A stretch of 64,000 nt of DNA from Microbacterium sp. VKM Ac-2923 (GTDB lineage Bacteria > Actinomycetota > Actinomycetes > Actinomycetales > Microbacteriaceae): assembly GCF_022815605.1 (NCBI RefSeq), contig NZ_JALGRP010000001.1, positions 405,715-469,714 on the forward strand, in the 5' to 3' direction. Positions 42,210 through 51,233 of this stretch are shown here, in pieces. The notes under the pieces were generated by a model. That model searched no databases and had not been told where the DNA came from. It saw only the letters and a program-made list of their open reading frames with translations. The position numbers were made by a program, and so were the translations under genes. Every line of letters starts with the position of its first letter. Positions within the stretch are counted from its first letter, which is position 1.

Positions 42210-43280
42210 GTGAGTGACATCGACGAGCCTTCACCCGGCGACGGCGCGGAGGAGGAGCGTCCGCCGAAGCGGCATTCCCTCGTCGGCCGCCGCGCTCTGG
42301 TGTTCGGGGGGATCGCCGTGGGAGGCCTCGCCGTGCTGGGGGGAGGGGCTCTGGTGTATCGCGACATCCGACGGTCAGCCGGGCCGGAGGGTGCGTGGGT
42401 GGAACTCGATCCGATCGTCGCCGTCCCGAGCAGGGCGCCGGGCGAGACGTCGCCGGCGTTCGAGGAGCCGGGGACGGACACCACCGTCGCGGTGTGGGCG
42501 CACGCCGACGACGACATCATCTTCGCCAACCCGCACCTCGCCGGCGTGATCGCATCGGGCGCCACCCTGCGGACGGTCTTCGTCACGGCCGGTGACGCGG
42601 GGCGCGGCCTCGATTATGCGCAACAGCGCGAGGCCGGCATCCGCGGAGCGTACGACGTGATGCGCGGGAGTACCTCCGCGTGGGAGACGCGAGAGCTCAC
42701 CCTGCTGAGCGGCGCACGCGTGACGCGGTTCGTCCCCGTCGACGACCCGCGCCTGTCGATCACCGTGTTGCGCCTGCCGGACGGCAACCTCAGCGCCAAG
42801 GGATTTCCCGGCACGGGGGATGCCGGATTGACCCAGCTCATCAACGGGAGCGTCCCCGCCCTCCGCCCCATCGACGGCGGGCCGCCGATCGACCCGAACC
42901 GTCTGGCCGCGACCGTCGCCGAGCTGATCCACGCCGGACGCCCGGACCACGTCACCACCAACATCCCGCACGAGAGCGCGTTCGCGCGGGGTGATCACCC
43001 CGATCACGCCTGTGTCGGCTCCCTGGTGCGAGCGGTCGCGCCCGCCGCCGGGGTGGGAGCCGAGGCCGTCACGTACTACGTCGGTTACCCGTCGCAGCAC
43101 CAGCCCGTCAACGTCGAGGGTGAGGACCTTGACGCCAAGGTGGCCGTCTATCAGACGTACGCCGCGCAGGATCCCGTGGTCACCTGCGACAGTGCGTCCG
43201 CCTGCCTCGCGCAGCCGGGATTCGGTCAGTGGCTTCGCCGTTCGTATGCGAAGACCGAGGACGAGCTGCAGGTGAGCTGA
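42210..43280 (+). CDS. Second membrane-anchored PIG-L deacetylase-like protein
   Basis: The 356-residue product is a paralogue of the one at 39957-41033. It has a transmembrane helix (about 30-48), a linker and a PIG-L domain with AHADDD in place of the standard AHPDD(E/D) (about 97) and GDHPDHACVG. The C-termini of both copies share the QWLRRSY/EWLRRSY ending. The GTG start follows GGAG. The Pro-to-Ala change leaves the metal ligands in place, so activity is probably retained. The likely substrate is an acetylated surface sugar. Confidence 0.86.
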   Translation: MSDIDEPSPGDGAEEERPPKRHSLVGRRALVFGGIAVGGLAVLGGGALVYRDIRRSAGPEGAWVELDPIVAVPSRAPGETSPAFEEPGTDTTVAVWAHADDDIIFANPHLAGVIASGATLRTVFVTAGDAGRGLDYAQQREAGIRGAYDVMRGSTSAWETRELTLLSGARVTRFVPVDDPRLSITVLRLPDGNLSAKGFPGTGDAGLTQLINGSVPALRPIDGGPPIDPNRLAATVAELIHAGRPDHVTTNIPHESAFARGDHPDHACVGSLVRAVAPAAGVGAEAVTYYVGYPSQHQPVNVEGEDLDAKVAVYQTYAAQDPVVTCDSASACLAQPGFGQWLRRSYAKTEDELQVS

Positions 43281-43295
43281 CCCTCGCGAACACGC

Positions 43296-43328
43296 GTCGA
43301 CGCCGCCTGCGGGGCAGACGGCGTCGAC
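43296..43328. terminator. Bidirectional hairpin terminator
   Basis: Perfect 10-bp arms (43296-43305 and 43319-43328) with a 13-nt loop lie between the convergent PIG-L and ohr genes. Confidence 0.8.
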
Positions 43329-43392
43329 ACCATGAGAGCCGGGACAGGGCGCGATACGTGGGCTCAGCGCCCCGCCCCGGTGTCGGGGGAGG

Positions 43393-43812
43393 TCAGTCCT
43401 CGGAGACCGTGACAGTGACCTCGATGTTGCCGCGCGTCGCGTTGGAGTACGGGCACACCTGGTGGGCCTCGTCGGCGAGCTGCTGAGCGAGCTCCGCTTC
43501 GACGCCCGGGAGCACGACCTCGAGCAGCACGGCGAGCTGGTAGCCGCCCTGGCCGTTGGATCCGATCTGTACGCGTCCGCCGACCGAGGAGTCCTCGAGA
43601 GTGACCTTGTGGCCGCGGGCGACCGCGTGCAGTGCGCCGTGGAAGCAGGCGGCGTAGCCGGCGGCGAAGAGCTGCTCGGGATTGGTGCCCTGACCGGAGC
43701 CGCCCATCTCCTTCGGGGGAGCGACCTCCAGATCGATGTAGCTGCCCGCGGTGACGTGGCCGGTGCGGCCGTGGCCGCTCGAGACGGCTTCGGCGGTGTA
43801 GAGGGCTTCCAT
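43393..43812 (-). CDS. ohr: Organic hydroperoxide resistance protein (Ohr/OsmC)
   Basis: Ohr reduces organic hydroperoxides with two catalytic cysteines. Both are visible in the 139-residue product: Cys56 in AACFHGAL and Cys120 in QVCPYSNATRGN. GAAAGGA precedes the ATG. It follows the ohrR gene by 40 nt in the same direction and is surely repressed by it. Confidence 0.95.
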   Translation of the reverse strand: MEALYTAEAVSSGHGRTGHVTAGSYIDLEVAPPKEMGGSGQGTNPEQLFAAGYAACFHGALHAVARGHKVTLEDSSVGGRVQIGSNGQGGYQLAVLLEVVLPGVEAELAQQLADEAHQVCPYSNATRGNIEVTVTVSED

Positions 43813-43852
43813 GTGTGTGTCCTTTCGAAGGGGCGGTGGGGAGTGGTCGCGC

Positions 43853-44344
43853 TCACGCCGGGGGGCGAGGGGCGTCGACGGAGGCGAGCACCGTGTCGGG
43901 ATGGTCGCGGAGGTCTTTCATGGCGACGGTGAGTCGGTGCAGCGCATCGATGAGGTCGCGCGCACTCTCAGCGTCGGTGAAGCCGGCGCCGGCGGCCATG
44001 CACCGGGGGACGTGCGCGAGTTCTTCGCGCAGCGCCGCGCCGCGCGCGGTGAGCGCGATGGTGACGACGCGTTCGTCGTCGGTTCGACGAGAGCGGGTGA
44101 CATGACCGGCCGCCTCCATGCGGGCGAGCATGGGCGACAGGGTGCCGGAATCCAGCTGCAGGACCTCGCCCAGGCTCTTCACCGTCTGCTCGCCGTCGGC
44201 CCACAGTGTCACCAGGGCGATGTATTGCGGGTACGTGAGGTCGAACGGCTCGAGCAGGGCGCGATAGGCCTGGGTGGTCGTGCGATTGGCCGCGTAGAGC
44301 GCGAAGCAGACGAGAGCGTCGACGGCAGGCATGGAAAAGAGCAT
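43853..44344 (-). CDS. ohrR: OhrR-type MarR repressor
   Basis: This is a winged-helix peroxide sensor with the N-terminal redox cysteine in LVCFALYAANR, the conserved position for OhrR, and the DLTYPQYIALVTLW stretch. A single sensing cysteine means peroxide would release DNA by sulfenate formation. The start is taken at the ATG at 44344, and an ATG at 44332 is also possible; neither has a ribosome site. A perfect dyad overlaps the region just upstream. It is followed by ohr. Confidence 0.93.
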   Translation of the reverse strand: MLFSMPAVDALVCFALYAANRTTTQAYRALLEPFDLTYPQYIALVTLWADGEQTVKSLGEVLQLDSGTLSPMLARMEAAGHVTRSRRTDDERVVTIALTARGAALREELAHVPRCMAAGAGFTDAESARDLIDALHRLTVAMKDLRDHPDTVLASVDAPRPPA

Positions 44345-44349
44345 TGCAC

Positions 44350-44362
44350 ACAACTAAGTTGT
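44350..44362. promoter_or_regulatory. OhrR operator
   Basis: ACAACTAAGTTGT is a perfect dyad, inside a longer symmetric TGCACA...TGTGCA context, just upstream of the ohrR start. It fits the AT-rich dyads bound by OhrR repressors. Confidence 0.7.
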
Positions 44363-44437
44363 GCACAACCGATTTTCGGGAAAGACCCCGGCGACCGGAT
44401 GTCAAGCCCTCCCGCGACGCGCGCGACCCGCGTGAAC

Positions 44438-44584
44438 ATGGGCCGCATGATCAGCCGAAGCGACGCGGGCTCCACGGCACCCTCGACCTTCTCCCTCGAG
44501 GGTGACCGGGATCTTTTCGCCATCAACGGGCACCACTTCGAGTTGGATGGCGCCGTCGCCCCGCTCGGCGGCGCATCCGCCTGA
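44438..44584 (+). CDS. Possible small ORF (48 aa)
   Basis: The frame starts MGRMISRSDAG and ends AINGHHFELDGAVAPLGGASA-like, upstream of a convergent gene. It has no ribosome site and no recognised family, so it may be non-coding. Confidence 0.25.
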   Translation: MGRMISRSDAGSTAPSTFSLEGDRDLFAINGHHFELDGAVAPLGGASA

Positions 44585-44629
44585 GGCGCCGCCACGTCCC
44601 GCCGACGGGGCATGCGCCCTGCTCGCGGG

Positions 44630-45922
44630 TCAGGCGACGGACGAGGGGGCGGCTTCGTCCACCGGATGCCGTGTCACCAGCAGCTCGGCGACGCGACGAC
44701 GCTCCACGGCACGTACCTGCAGGGTCGCACCGTCGACCTCCACGGTGTCGCCCACCTTCGCGAGGCGGCCGAGCCGCTCCACGACGAAGCCGCCGACCGT
44801 GTCGGCGGCGCCACGCGGCACCGTCACACCGGTCGCCTCCTCGAAGTCCTGCAGGTTGAGTCGTCCTTCGACGACGCCGTGCTCGCCCTCGGCGAGGGGC
44901 TGTTCCGCGTCCGTGTCGTACTCGTCGAAGATCTCGCCGACGACTTCCTCGACGAGGTCCTCGAGGGTGACGATGCCGTCGGTCCCGCCGTACTCGTCGA
45001 CGACCACCGCGATGTGACTCCCGTCGGCGCGCATCGCGGTGAGGGTCGGCAGCACCCGCGCGGTGGAGGGGATGTACCGGATCTCCCGCATCACGGCGCT
45101 CAGCGGACGGGCGGTGTCATCGGACACGTCGCGCACGTGCACGAATCCGACGACGTCGTCGATCGACTGCTCCGCCACCGGGTAGCGCGAGTACGGAAGA
45201 TCGCGCACCGTCTCCCTCGCCTCGGCGATGGTGCCCCCGGCATCCAGGGTCACCACTTCGGGGCGAGGGCGCATGACCTCGCTCACGTGGCGGTCGCGCA
45301 ACGACAGCACGTCGTCGAGGATGCGCCGCTCGTCGGCGGGAAGACCCTCGTGGCTGGAGACGATGTCGCGGAGCTCCTCGTCGGTGAGCTCCTCGCCGGT
45401 CTTGTCCGGGTCGCCGCCGAGCCGGCGCACAAGCACATTCGTCGAGATCGACAACAGCCAGATCACCGGCCGCATGAGCTTCGCGAACCCGTTCAACACC
45501 GGGGCGACGGCGTAGGCGAACGCCGCGTTGCGCTGGATCGCGAGGCGCTTGGGCACGAGTTCGCCCAGCACGAGCGACAGGTAGGCGATCACCAGCGTCA
45601 GCGCGATCGTCGCCACGGTGCTCGCCGTCGCCGGCTCCATGCCCAGGTTCTCGAACAGCGGGGCGACCGAGGGGGCGATGGACGATGCGCCATAGGCGGC
45701 GGAGGCGAAGCCGGCGACCGTCACGCCGATCTGCACGGCGGAGAGGAACGTGTTGGGATTGCGTGCCAGGTCGGCGACCTTCTGTCCGCGCTTCCCGCGG
45801 GCGGCCAGGGCGTTGACCTGGCTCTCTCGCAGGGTGACCAGGGCCATCTCGGTCGCCGCGAACACTCCGCCGATGAGCACGAAGGCGACCACGAGAGCGA
45901 TGTTGAGCGCGAGGTCGTTCAT
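44630..45922 (-). CDS. CNNM/CorC-type membrane protein with CBS domains
   Basis: The 430-residue protein has an N-terminal DUF21/CNNM transmembrane domain (three to four helices, with GELVPKRLAIQ), two CBS domains (about 200-320) and a C-terminal CorC/HlyC domain (about 345-425). These proteins are linked to magnesium and cobalt efflux or to hemolysin-like annotation. The ATG has only a weak ribosome site. It is a single gene with no partner copy adjacent, although such genes usually come in pairs in actinobacteria. Confidence 0.92.
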   Translation of the reverse strand: MNDLALNIALVVAFVLIGGVFAATEMALVTLRESQVNALAARGKRGQKVADLARNPNTFLSAVQIGVTVAGFASAAYGASSIAPSVAPLFENLGMEPATASTVATIALTLVIAYLSLVLGELVPKRLAIQRNAAFAYAVAPVLNGFAKLMRPVIWLLSISTNVLVRRLGGDPDKTGEELTDEELRDIVSSHEGLPADERRILDDVLSLRDRHVSEVMRPRPEVVTLDAGGTIAEARETVRDLPYSRYPVAEQSIDDVVGFVHVRDVSDDTARPLSAVMREIRYIPSTARVLPTLTAMRADGSHIAVVVDEYGGTDGIVTLEDLVEEVVGEIFDEYDTDAEQPLAEGEHGVVEGRLNLQDFEEATGVTVPRGAADTVGGFVVERLGRLAKVGDTVEVDGATLQVRAVERRRVAELLVTRHPVDEAAPSSVA

Positions 45923-46096
45923 CGGCCGGTCACTCCCGACCGGGGAGAGGGGGCGCCCGGGGTCACCCGGGCGCTCGGACTGTGACCGTCGGAGTCGCAG
46001 GTGTGTCTCATGGCGCGAGTGTAATGAGGACCGCGCGCCCGCCCGCGGTCGGCCGGGAGGGGTTGCGTGCGGTCGCAGGCTCTGGCACCGGGTGCG

Positions 46097-46615
46097 TCAG
46101 AGGACCGCCCCGTCGGCGGCGGAGATGCGCACCGTCGTGCCGCTGATCATCTCCGCTTCCCAGGCCCACGTGTCGTCTTCACGGTCGAGTTGCACGTCGT
46201 CGAGGCGCTCGCGGCCGGGGTTCTGCGCCGTCGCGATCCGCACGGCGTCCGCCAGCGTCGTCACGGCCGCGTCGAGGGCAGCCCGCTCGTCGGCGTCGAT
46301 GCCGTCGTCGTCGCGCGAGGACTGCACGCCCGTCCCGTCCGGGGCGACGCGCACCTCCACTTCGCGATCGCCCACCGCGACGTGCACCTCCCACGTGTCG
46401 TCGTCACCCCGCTCCAGTTCGAAGGCGCGGCCACCGGCCGTGGCCTCGGCGGTGTTGATCGCGGCGACGGCCGTCCTGCCGTCGTCGCCCCCGGCCGCGG
46501 ACGGGGCGGCCCCGCCGGACGCGGATCCGCCGCCGGATGCGGGAGTGCAGGCGCTGAGTGTCAGTGCGCCGACGACGGCGAGCAGGGCGATGCCGGGGGT
46601 GCGGGTCGTAGTCAT
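46097..46615 (-). CDS. PepSY-like lipoprotein
   Basis: The 172-residue product has a lipobox LSAC (Cys23), a Gly/Ser linker and two PepSY-like repeats (about 48-92 and 110-172). The repeats are of the form AVAAINTAEATAGGRAFELE followed by DTWEVHV, and DAVRIATAQNPGRERLDDV followed by DTWAWEA. PepSY domains are thought to inhibit proteases or bind metals outside the cell. The gene stands alone, with a weak ribosome site. Confidence 0.82.
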   Translation of the reverse strand: MTTTRTPGIALLAVVGALTLSACTPASGGGSASGGAAPSAAGGDDGRTAVAAINTAEATAGGRAFELERGDDDTWEVHVAVGDREVEVRVAPDGTGVQSSRDDDGIDADERAALDAAVTTLADAVRIATAQNPGRERLDDVQLDREDDTWAWEAEMISGTTVRISAADGAVL

Positions 46616-46775
46616 GCGGGCAGGCTAGCGAGGGCGGGCGGGCGTTCCGGAGCCGTTGCATCCGCGCCGCGGCTGTGCGTCGCTCGGGGAGGACCGCGTC
46701 GACCGGAGGTACCAACTCGAGACGCTCGCGTCAAGCAGGGGCTCGCGTTCAGGTGCGCCGCGAACGATGGCGCCC

Positions 46776-47612
46776 ATGAGCGAGATCACCGCACACCACG
46801 GACTTCTGACCGACATCGATCTGCACGTCGACGACACCGGCGGAGCCGGTCGTCCCGTCGTCCTCATCCACGGCTGGCCCCTCTCGGGCGAGTCCTGGGC
46901 GCACCAGGTCCCCGCGATCGAGGCGGCCGGCTACCGCGTCGTCACGTACGACCGTCGAGGCTTCGGTCGCAGCGACAAGCCGCGCTCCGGGTATGACTAC
47001 GACACCTTCTCCAACGACCTCCAGGCCGTTCTCGAGGCGCTCGACCTGCGCGACGCGACCCTCGTGGGCTTCTCGATGGGCGGTGGCGAGGTTGCCCGCT
47101 ACCTCACCCGGTACGGCGCCGACCGCATCCACAGCGTCGTGTTCGCCTCCGCCGTGCCCCCGTACCTGGCGAAGACCGAGGACAACCCCGAGGGCCCGCT
47201 CGACGATGCCACCGCCGACGGCATGAAGCAGGGGCTGAAGGACGACGAGAAGGCGTTCTACCACCAGTTCACGACCGACTTCTTCTCGGTCAACGGCACT
47301 CTCGCCGTCTCGGAGGCCGACCGCGCCGAGGCGGAGCGCCTGGCGAACCAGGCCGACCACCACGCGGCCCTGAGGTCGATGGAGGCCTTCGCCACCACCG
47401 ATTTCCGCGAGGACCTTCCGAACGTCACCGTGCCCGCCCTCGTCATCCACGGCGACAGCGACGCGACCGTGCCCTTCGAAGGATCGGGGAAGCGCACGCA
47501 CGAGGCGATCGCGGGCAGCGAGCTGCACGTGGTCGCCGGGGCGCCCCACGGCGTGAACGTCAGCCACGCCGACGAATTCAACCGGGCGTTGATCGACTTC
47601 CTCCAGCGCTGA
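46776..47612 (+). CDS. Alpha/beta hydrolase (non-heme chloroperoxidase-like)
   Basis: The 278-residue hydrolase has LIHGWPLSGESW (oxyanion region), YDRRGFGRSDKP, nucleophile elbow GFSMGG and a GAPHGVN histidine near the end. The pattern is that of the chloroperoxidase/esterase branch. The active-site acid is probably in GDSDATVP. There is an alternative start at 46767. It is most likely an esterase or perhydrolase, and the natural substrate is unknown. Confidence 0.9.
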   Translation: MSEITAHHGLLTDIDLHVDDTGGAGRPVVLIHGWPLSGESWAHQVPAIEAAGYRVVTYDRRGFGRSDKPRSGYDYDTFSNDLQAVLEALDLRDATLVGFSMGGGEVARYLTRYGADRIHSVVFASAVPPYLAKTEDNPEGPLDDATADGMKQGLKDDEKAFYHQFTTDFFSVNGTLAVSEADRAEAERLANQADHHAALRSMEAFATTDFREDLPNVTVPALVIHGDSDATVPFEGSGKRTHEAIAGSELHVVAGAPHGVNVSHADEFNRALIDFLQR

Positions 47613-47814
47613 GCCGCCCCGACCGCGTCCTCACCCTCGCCCGCACCCGCGGTGGATGCGTCCGAACGGGAGATGCCCTGTCGCCCTCCGGCGGCGGGGC
47701 ATCGTCGCGCCGGGGCCACGCTCGACGGGGCGGGGGTGAGCGCGGGGGTGAAGCCTGAAGCCGTCGCGCCCCCTCGGGCCGATGGCGGTGGACCGGCGTC
47801 CTACCCTGGCGGGC

Positions 47815-48567
47815 ATGTCTGCGCTCGACACCCCTCGCGCCGCCCGTCGGGGTCGTCGCCATCGCCGTCGATGGCGTGAGGGGGGATCGAGCACCGCCCG
47901 GTGGGACCTCGAGATGCTCGGGTGGGCCGTGTGCGCGGTCGGAGCCGGAGCTCTCGGGGCGCATGTCGCACCGGTCGTGTTCCCCGTGGAGACCGCCGCC
48001 GGTGGCGCGCAGGGGATCATCTGGTCGTCGATGGCCGTTCCCGTGGCCGTTGCCTTCGCGCGTTCGCGACCGCGCGGTCTGCTGCGATTCCGCGCCGTCG
48101 ACGTCGCGTACGGCGTCGTCTTCGGGGTGCTTCTGCGTCTCGTCCAGGGCTCGGTCGCACGGATCGGCGTCGGGGCGGCCCCGTGGCCGTCGACGTTCTC
48201 GAACGACGGGGGGTTGCCGCCGTCGTTCGCGTTCGAGGCGGTCGCCGGATCGATCGTGACCCCGACGCTGGAGGAGCTCCTCTTGCGCGGGGTCGTCCTG
48301 GTCAGCGTCTTCACGATCCTCCGCCGCGGGGTGGGCAGCATCGCCGCGGGGGTCGCCGCGGTCGCGATCTCCACTGTGCTCTTCCTCGCCGCGCACGAGC
48401 TGGCTGCGCCGCGCGACGTCTCGGAGCTGGTGGCCCTCACGCTGCTCGGCATCGTGGCGGGCTCATTCGTGATCGGCACGGGCCGTATCTGGCCGGCGGT
48501 CGCCGTGCACGTGGTCTTCAATGCGAGCGGCTTCGCCCTCGTCGCCGTCGGCACGCTGCTGGCCTGA
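47815..48567 (+). CDS. CPBP family intramembrane metalloprotease
   Basis: The 250-residue protein has about six to seven transmembrane helices and the CPBP (CAAX protease) motifs: EELLLRG (EExxxR), the histidine in AAHELA and a final HVVFNASG. A TACCCT box lies 7 nt before the ATG, which suggests a leaderless transcript. Bacterial members are linked to bacteriocin immunity or membrane protein processing. The role here is unknown. Confidence 0.88.
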   Translation: MSALDTPRAARRGRRHRRRWREGGSSTARWDLEMLGWAVCAVGAGALGAHVAPVVFPVETAAGGAQGIIWSSMAVPVAVAFARSRPRGLLRFRAVDVAYGVVFGVLLRLVQGSVARIGVGAAPWPSTFSNDGGLPPSFAFEAVAGSIVTPTLEELLLRGVVLVSVFTILRRGVGSIAAGVAAVAISTVLFLAAHELAAPRDVSELVALTLLGIVAGSFVIGTGRIWPAVAVHVVFNASGFALVAVGTLLA

Positions 48568-48580
48568 AGGCCGGCCGCGT

Positions 48581-48609
48581 TTGGTTGCGGCATCCGGATG
48601 ACGTAGTCT
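48581..48609 (+). promoter_or_regulatory. Promoter of rplM-rpsI
   Basis: TTGGTT and TAGTCT are separated by 17 bp. The resulting leader to the L13 GTG is about 140 nt, long enough for autoregulatory structure. Confidence 0.65.
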
Positions 48610-48615
48610 TGCTCT

Positions 48616-48754
48616 TTGGTGCCCGCCTCTCTGCGAGCGGGTTGCCCGAACGTGAGCCCTCCACCGGCCCTGGTTGCCCCGTCATCGACGAAGCAACGGA
48701 CCACCGGAGCGGGATTCACGAACTTCTCCGTTCGATCAAGAAAGCAGCACTACT
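48616..48754 (+). promoter_or_regulatory. Structured leader of rplM
   Basis: The 5' leader between the promoter and the L13 start contains a hairpin-forming CCCGC...GCGGG segment (48625-48644) and no open frame. By analogy with other ribosomal operons it may carry a protein-binding site, but this is inferred. Confidence 0.4.
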
Positions 48755-49201
48755 GTGACGCGCACTTTCACCCCCAAGGCCGCTGAGGTCACGCGCGAGT
48801 GGGTCGTTATCGACGCCACCGACGTCGTCCTCGGCCGTCTGGCCTCTCACGCGGCGGTCCTCCTCCGCGGCAAGCACAAGGCCACCTTCGCCAACCACAT
48901 CGACTCCGGCGACTTCGTCATCGTGATCAACGCCGAAAAGGTGGCGCTCACGGGTCAGAAGCTCCAGAAGAAGAAGGCCTACCGCCACTCGGGTTACCCG
49001 GGCGGCCTCAAGTCCATCACCTACGAGGAACTCCTCGAGAAGAACCCCGTCCGCGCGGTCGAGAAGGCCATCCGCGGCATGCTGCCCAAGAACAGCCTCG
49101 GCGCGGCGCAGCTCAAGAAGCTCAAGGTCTACCGCGGCGCCGAGCACCCCCACGGTGCCCAGCAGCCCGCGGCATACACCTTCGACCAGGTCGCCCAGTA
49201 A
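48755..49201 (+). CDS. rplM: 50S ribosomal protein L13
   Basis: This is a ribosomal large-subunit protein of 148 residues with the L13 pattern: [16 protein letters not shown] at the start, [13 protein letters not shown], and [12 protein letters not shown] in the centre. The start is a GTG with only a weak AAGAAAG ribosome site. It is followed by rpsI after 24 nt, the standard pair. Confidence 0.98.
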   Translation: MTRTFTPKAAEVTREWVVIDATDVVLGRLASHAAVLLRGKHKATFANHIDSGDFVIVINAEKVALTGQKLQKKKAYRHSGYPGGLKSITYEELLEKNPVRAVEKAIRGMLPKNSLGAAQLKKLKVYRGAEHPHGAQQPAAYTFDQVAQ

Positions 49202-49225
49202 GCGCCGCCGGATAAGGACGAAACA

Positions 49226-49696
49226 GTGTCGAACATCGACCCCAGCAACTACAGCACCGAGACGCCGGCCGAGCAGTCGGCCGTGGCCGCCGAGCGCCCC
49301 GTGCTCTCGGTTCCCGGCGCAGCCGTCGGCCGTCGCAAGCAGGCCATCGCCCGCGTGCGCCTCATCCCCGGCTCGGGCACGATCACGGTCAACGGCCGCG
49401 CGATCGAGGACTACTTCCCGAACAAGCTGCACCAGCAGCTGATCAACGACCCGTTCACGGTGCTCGAGCTCGCGGGCTCGTACGACGTGATCGCGCGGAT
49501 CTCCGGTGGCGGTCCCTCGGGCCAGGCCGGTGCGCTGCGTCTCGGCATCGCCCGTTCGCTGAACGGCATCGACGAAGAGAACAACCGCCCCACCCTGAAG
49601 AAGGCCGGCTTCCTCTCGCGCGACGCTCGCGTCAAGGAGCGCAAGAAGGCCGGTCTCAAGAAGGCCCGTAAGGCGCCTCAGTACTCCAAGCGCTGA
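49226..49696 (+). CDS. rpsI: 30S ribosomal protein S9
   Basis: S9 is a small-subunit ribosomal protein of 156 residues. It has the [17 protein letters not shown] core and the invariant basic end QYSKR. The N-terminus (about 30 residues) is an extension typical of actinobacteria. A GTG start follows AAGGACG. Confidence 0.98.
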   Translation: MSNIDPSNYSTETPAEQSAVAAERPVLSVPGAAVGRRKQAIARVRLIPGSGTITVNGRAIEDYFPNKLHQQLINDPFTVLELAGSYDVIARISGGGPSGQAGALRLGIARSLNGIDEENNRPTLKKAGFLSRDARVKERKKAGLKKARKAPQYSKR

Positions 49697-49710
49697 GTTC
49701 GACGCTCCGG

Positions 49711-51066
49711 ATGCCTCTCTTTGGCACGGACGGGGTGCGGGGGCTGGCCAACGGCCTCCTCACCGCCGAACTCGCGCTGCACCTGGCCCAGGCGACTGCT
49801 GTCGTCCTGGGCCAGGGCCGTTCGGCGGAGGCGCGGAAGGCCGAAGGCCGCCGCCTCACCGCCGTCGTCGCGCGCGACCCGCGCGTCTCCGGGGAGTTCC
49901 TCGCGTCCGCGGTCGCCGCGGGCCTGGCCTCGTCCGGCGTCGACGTGCTCGACGCCGGGGTCATCCCCACCCCCGCCTTGGCGTTCCTCATCGCCGACCA
50001 CGACGCCGACTTCGGCGTGATGGTCTCGGCGTCGCACAACCCCGCTCCCGACAACGGGATCAAGATCTTCGCGAGCGGCGGCACCAAGCTCCCTGACGAG
50101 GTCGAGCAACGCATCGAGGCCGCGCTCGAGGGCGAGCGCCTGCAGCCCACCGGCGCGGGAGTCGGACGCATCCGTCGCTTCGCCGACGCCGAGGACCGCT
50201 ACGTCCTGCACCTGCTGGGCTCGCTGCCCCATCGCCTCGACGGCATCCACGTCGTGCTCGACTGCGCCCACGGCGCGGCCGCCGGTGTATCGCCCGAGAC
50301 CTTCAAGGACGCCGGCGCAACGGTCACGGTCATCGGCGCCGAGCCCGACGGGCTCAACATCAACGACGGCGTGGGCTCGACGCACCTCGACGTGCTCGCC
50401 GAGGCCGTCGTGCGCCTCGGAGCCGACGTCGGCATCGCCCACGACGGCGACGCCGACCGGTGCCTCGCCGTCGACGCGCAGGGCGACGTCGTGGACGGCG
50501 ACCAGATCATGGCGATCCTCGCGGTGGCGATGAAGGAGCGCGGCGCGCTCGCCGACGACACCCTCGTCGCCACGGTCATGAGCAACCTCGGGCTGCACCG
50601 CGCGATGGCCGAGCACGGCATCCGTGTCCTGCAGACCGGTGTCGGCGACCGCTACGTGCTCGAGGCCATGAACGAGGGCGGGTACTCCCTCGGCGGCGAG
50701 CAGTCGGGTCACGTCATCATGAGCGAGTTCGCCACCACCGGCGACGGCCTTCTGACGGGCCTGCACATCGTGGCGGAGATGGCACGCCAGGGGAAGACCC
50801 TCGCCGAGCTCGCGTCGCTCATGACGGTGTACCCGCAGGTCCTCGTCAACGTGCGCGGCGTCGACCGCGACGGTGTGGCCGACGAGGGAGTGCAGGAGGC
50901 GGTGGCCGCCTCGATCGCCGAGCTCGGCGACTCGGGCCGGGTGCTGCTTCGCGCGTCGGGTACCGAGCCGCTCGTGCGCGTGATGGTGGAGGCGGCCACG
51001 GAAGAGGTCGCCCGCACCCACGCGGACCGGTTGGCCGAGGTCGTGCGGACGCGTCTGGCGCTCTAG
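49711..51066 (+). CDS. glmM: Phosphoglucosamine mutase
   Basis: GlmM converts glucosamine-6-phosphate to glucosamine-1-phosphate for UDP-GlcNAc synthesis. The 451-residue product has the active-site serine in SASHNP (Ser108), the DGDADR metal loop and the C-terminal [11 protein letters not shown] phosphate site. It starts 14 nt after rpsI without a clear ribosome site, so it is likely in the same operon. GlmS, which makes its substrate, is encoded 2.2 kb downstream. Confidence 0.98.
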   Translation: MPLFGTDGVRGLANGLLTAELALHLAQATAVVLGQGRSAEARKAEGRRLTAVVARDPRVSGEFLASAVAAGLASSGVDVLDAGVIPTPALAFLIADHDADFGVMVSASHNPAPDNGIKIFASGGTKLPDEVEQRIEAALEGERLQPTGAGVGRIRRFADAEDRYVLHLLGSLPHRLDGIHVVLDCAHGAAAGVSPETFKDAGATVTVIGAEPDGLNINDGVGSTHLDVLAEAVVRLGADVGIAHDGDADRCLAVDAQGDVVDGDQIMAILAVAMKERGALADDTLVATVMSNLGLHRAMAEHGIRVLQTGVGDRYVLEAMNEGGYSLGGEQSGHVIMSEFATTGDGLLTGLHIVAEMARQGKTLAELASLMTVYPQVLVNVRGVDRDGVADEGVQEAVAASIAELGDSGRVLLRASGTEPLVRVMVEAATEEVARTHADRLAEVVRTRLAL

Positions 51067-51071
51067 GGTCC

Positions 51072-51096
51072 GGTCCCTTCGACAGGCTCAGGGACC
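51072..51096. repeat. REP-like palindromic element
   Basis: GGTCCCT and AGGGACC arms surround a TCGACAGGCTC core, directly after glmM. The core is, to my knowledge, a widespread interspersed repeat in Micrococcales genomes. It may act as a terminator or as a REP/MITE remnant. Confidence 0.75.
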
Positions 51097-51111
51097 TCCG
51101 CGGGGGTGTAG

Positions 51112-51227
51112 CTCGCGGACCTGCGCGGGAGGTGGTTCAGGGGCCCGCCTCGGGGACCTGGGCGGGAGGCGGTTCAGGGGCCCGCGGGAGGGGGCTCGGG
51201 GACCTGGGCGGGAGGCGGCTGAGCCGG
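51112..51227. repeat. Three copies of a 37-nt repeat
   Basis: Copies begin at 51112, 51149 and 51195. The first two are adjacent, and the third is offset by nine extra bases and truncated. The unit contains GGACCTG, like the right arm of the palindrome beside it. It lies between glmM and the converging ppx-type gene. Confidence 0.75.
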
Positions 51228-51233
51228 CCGGCC

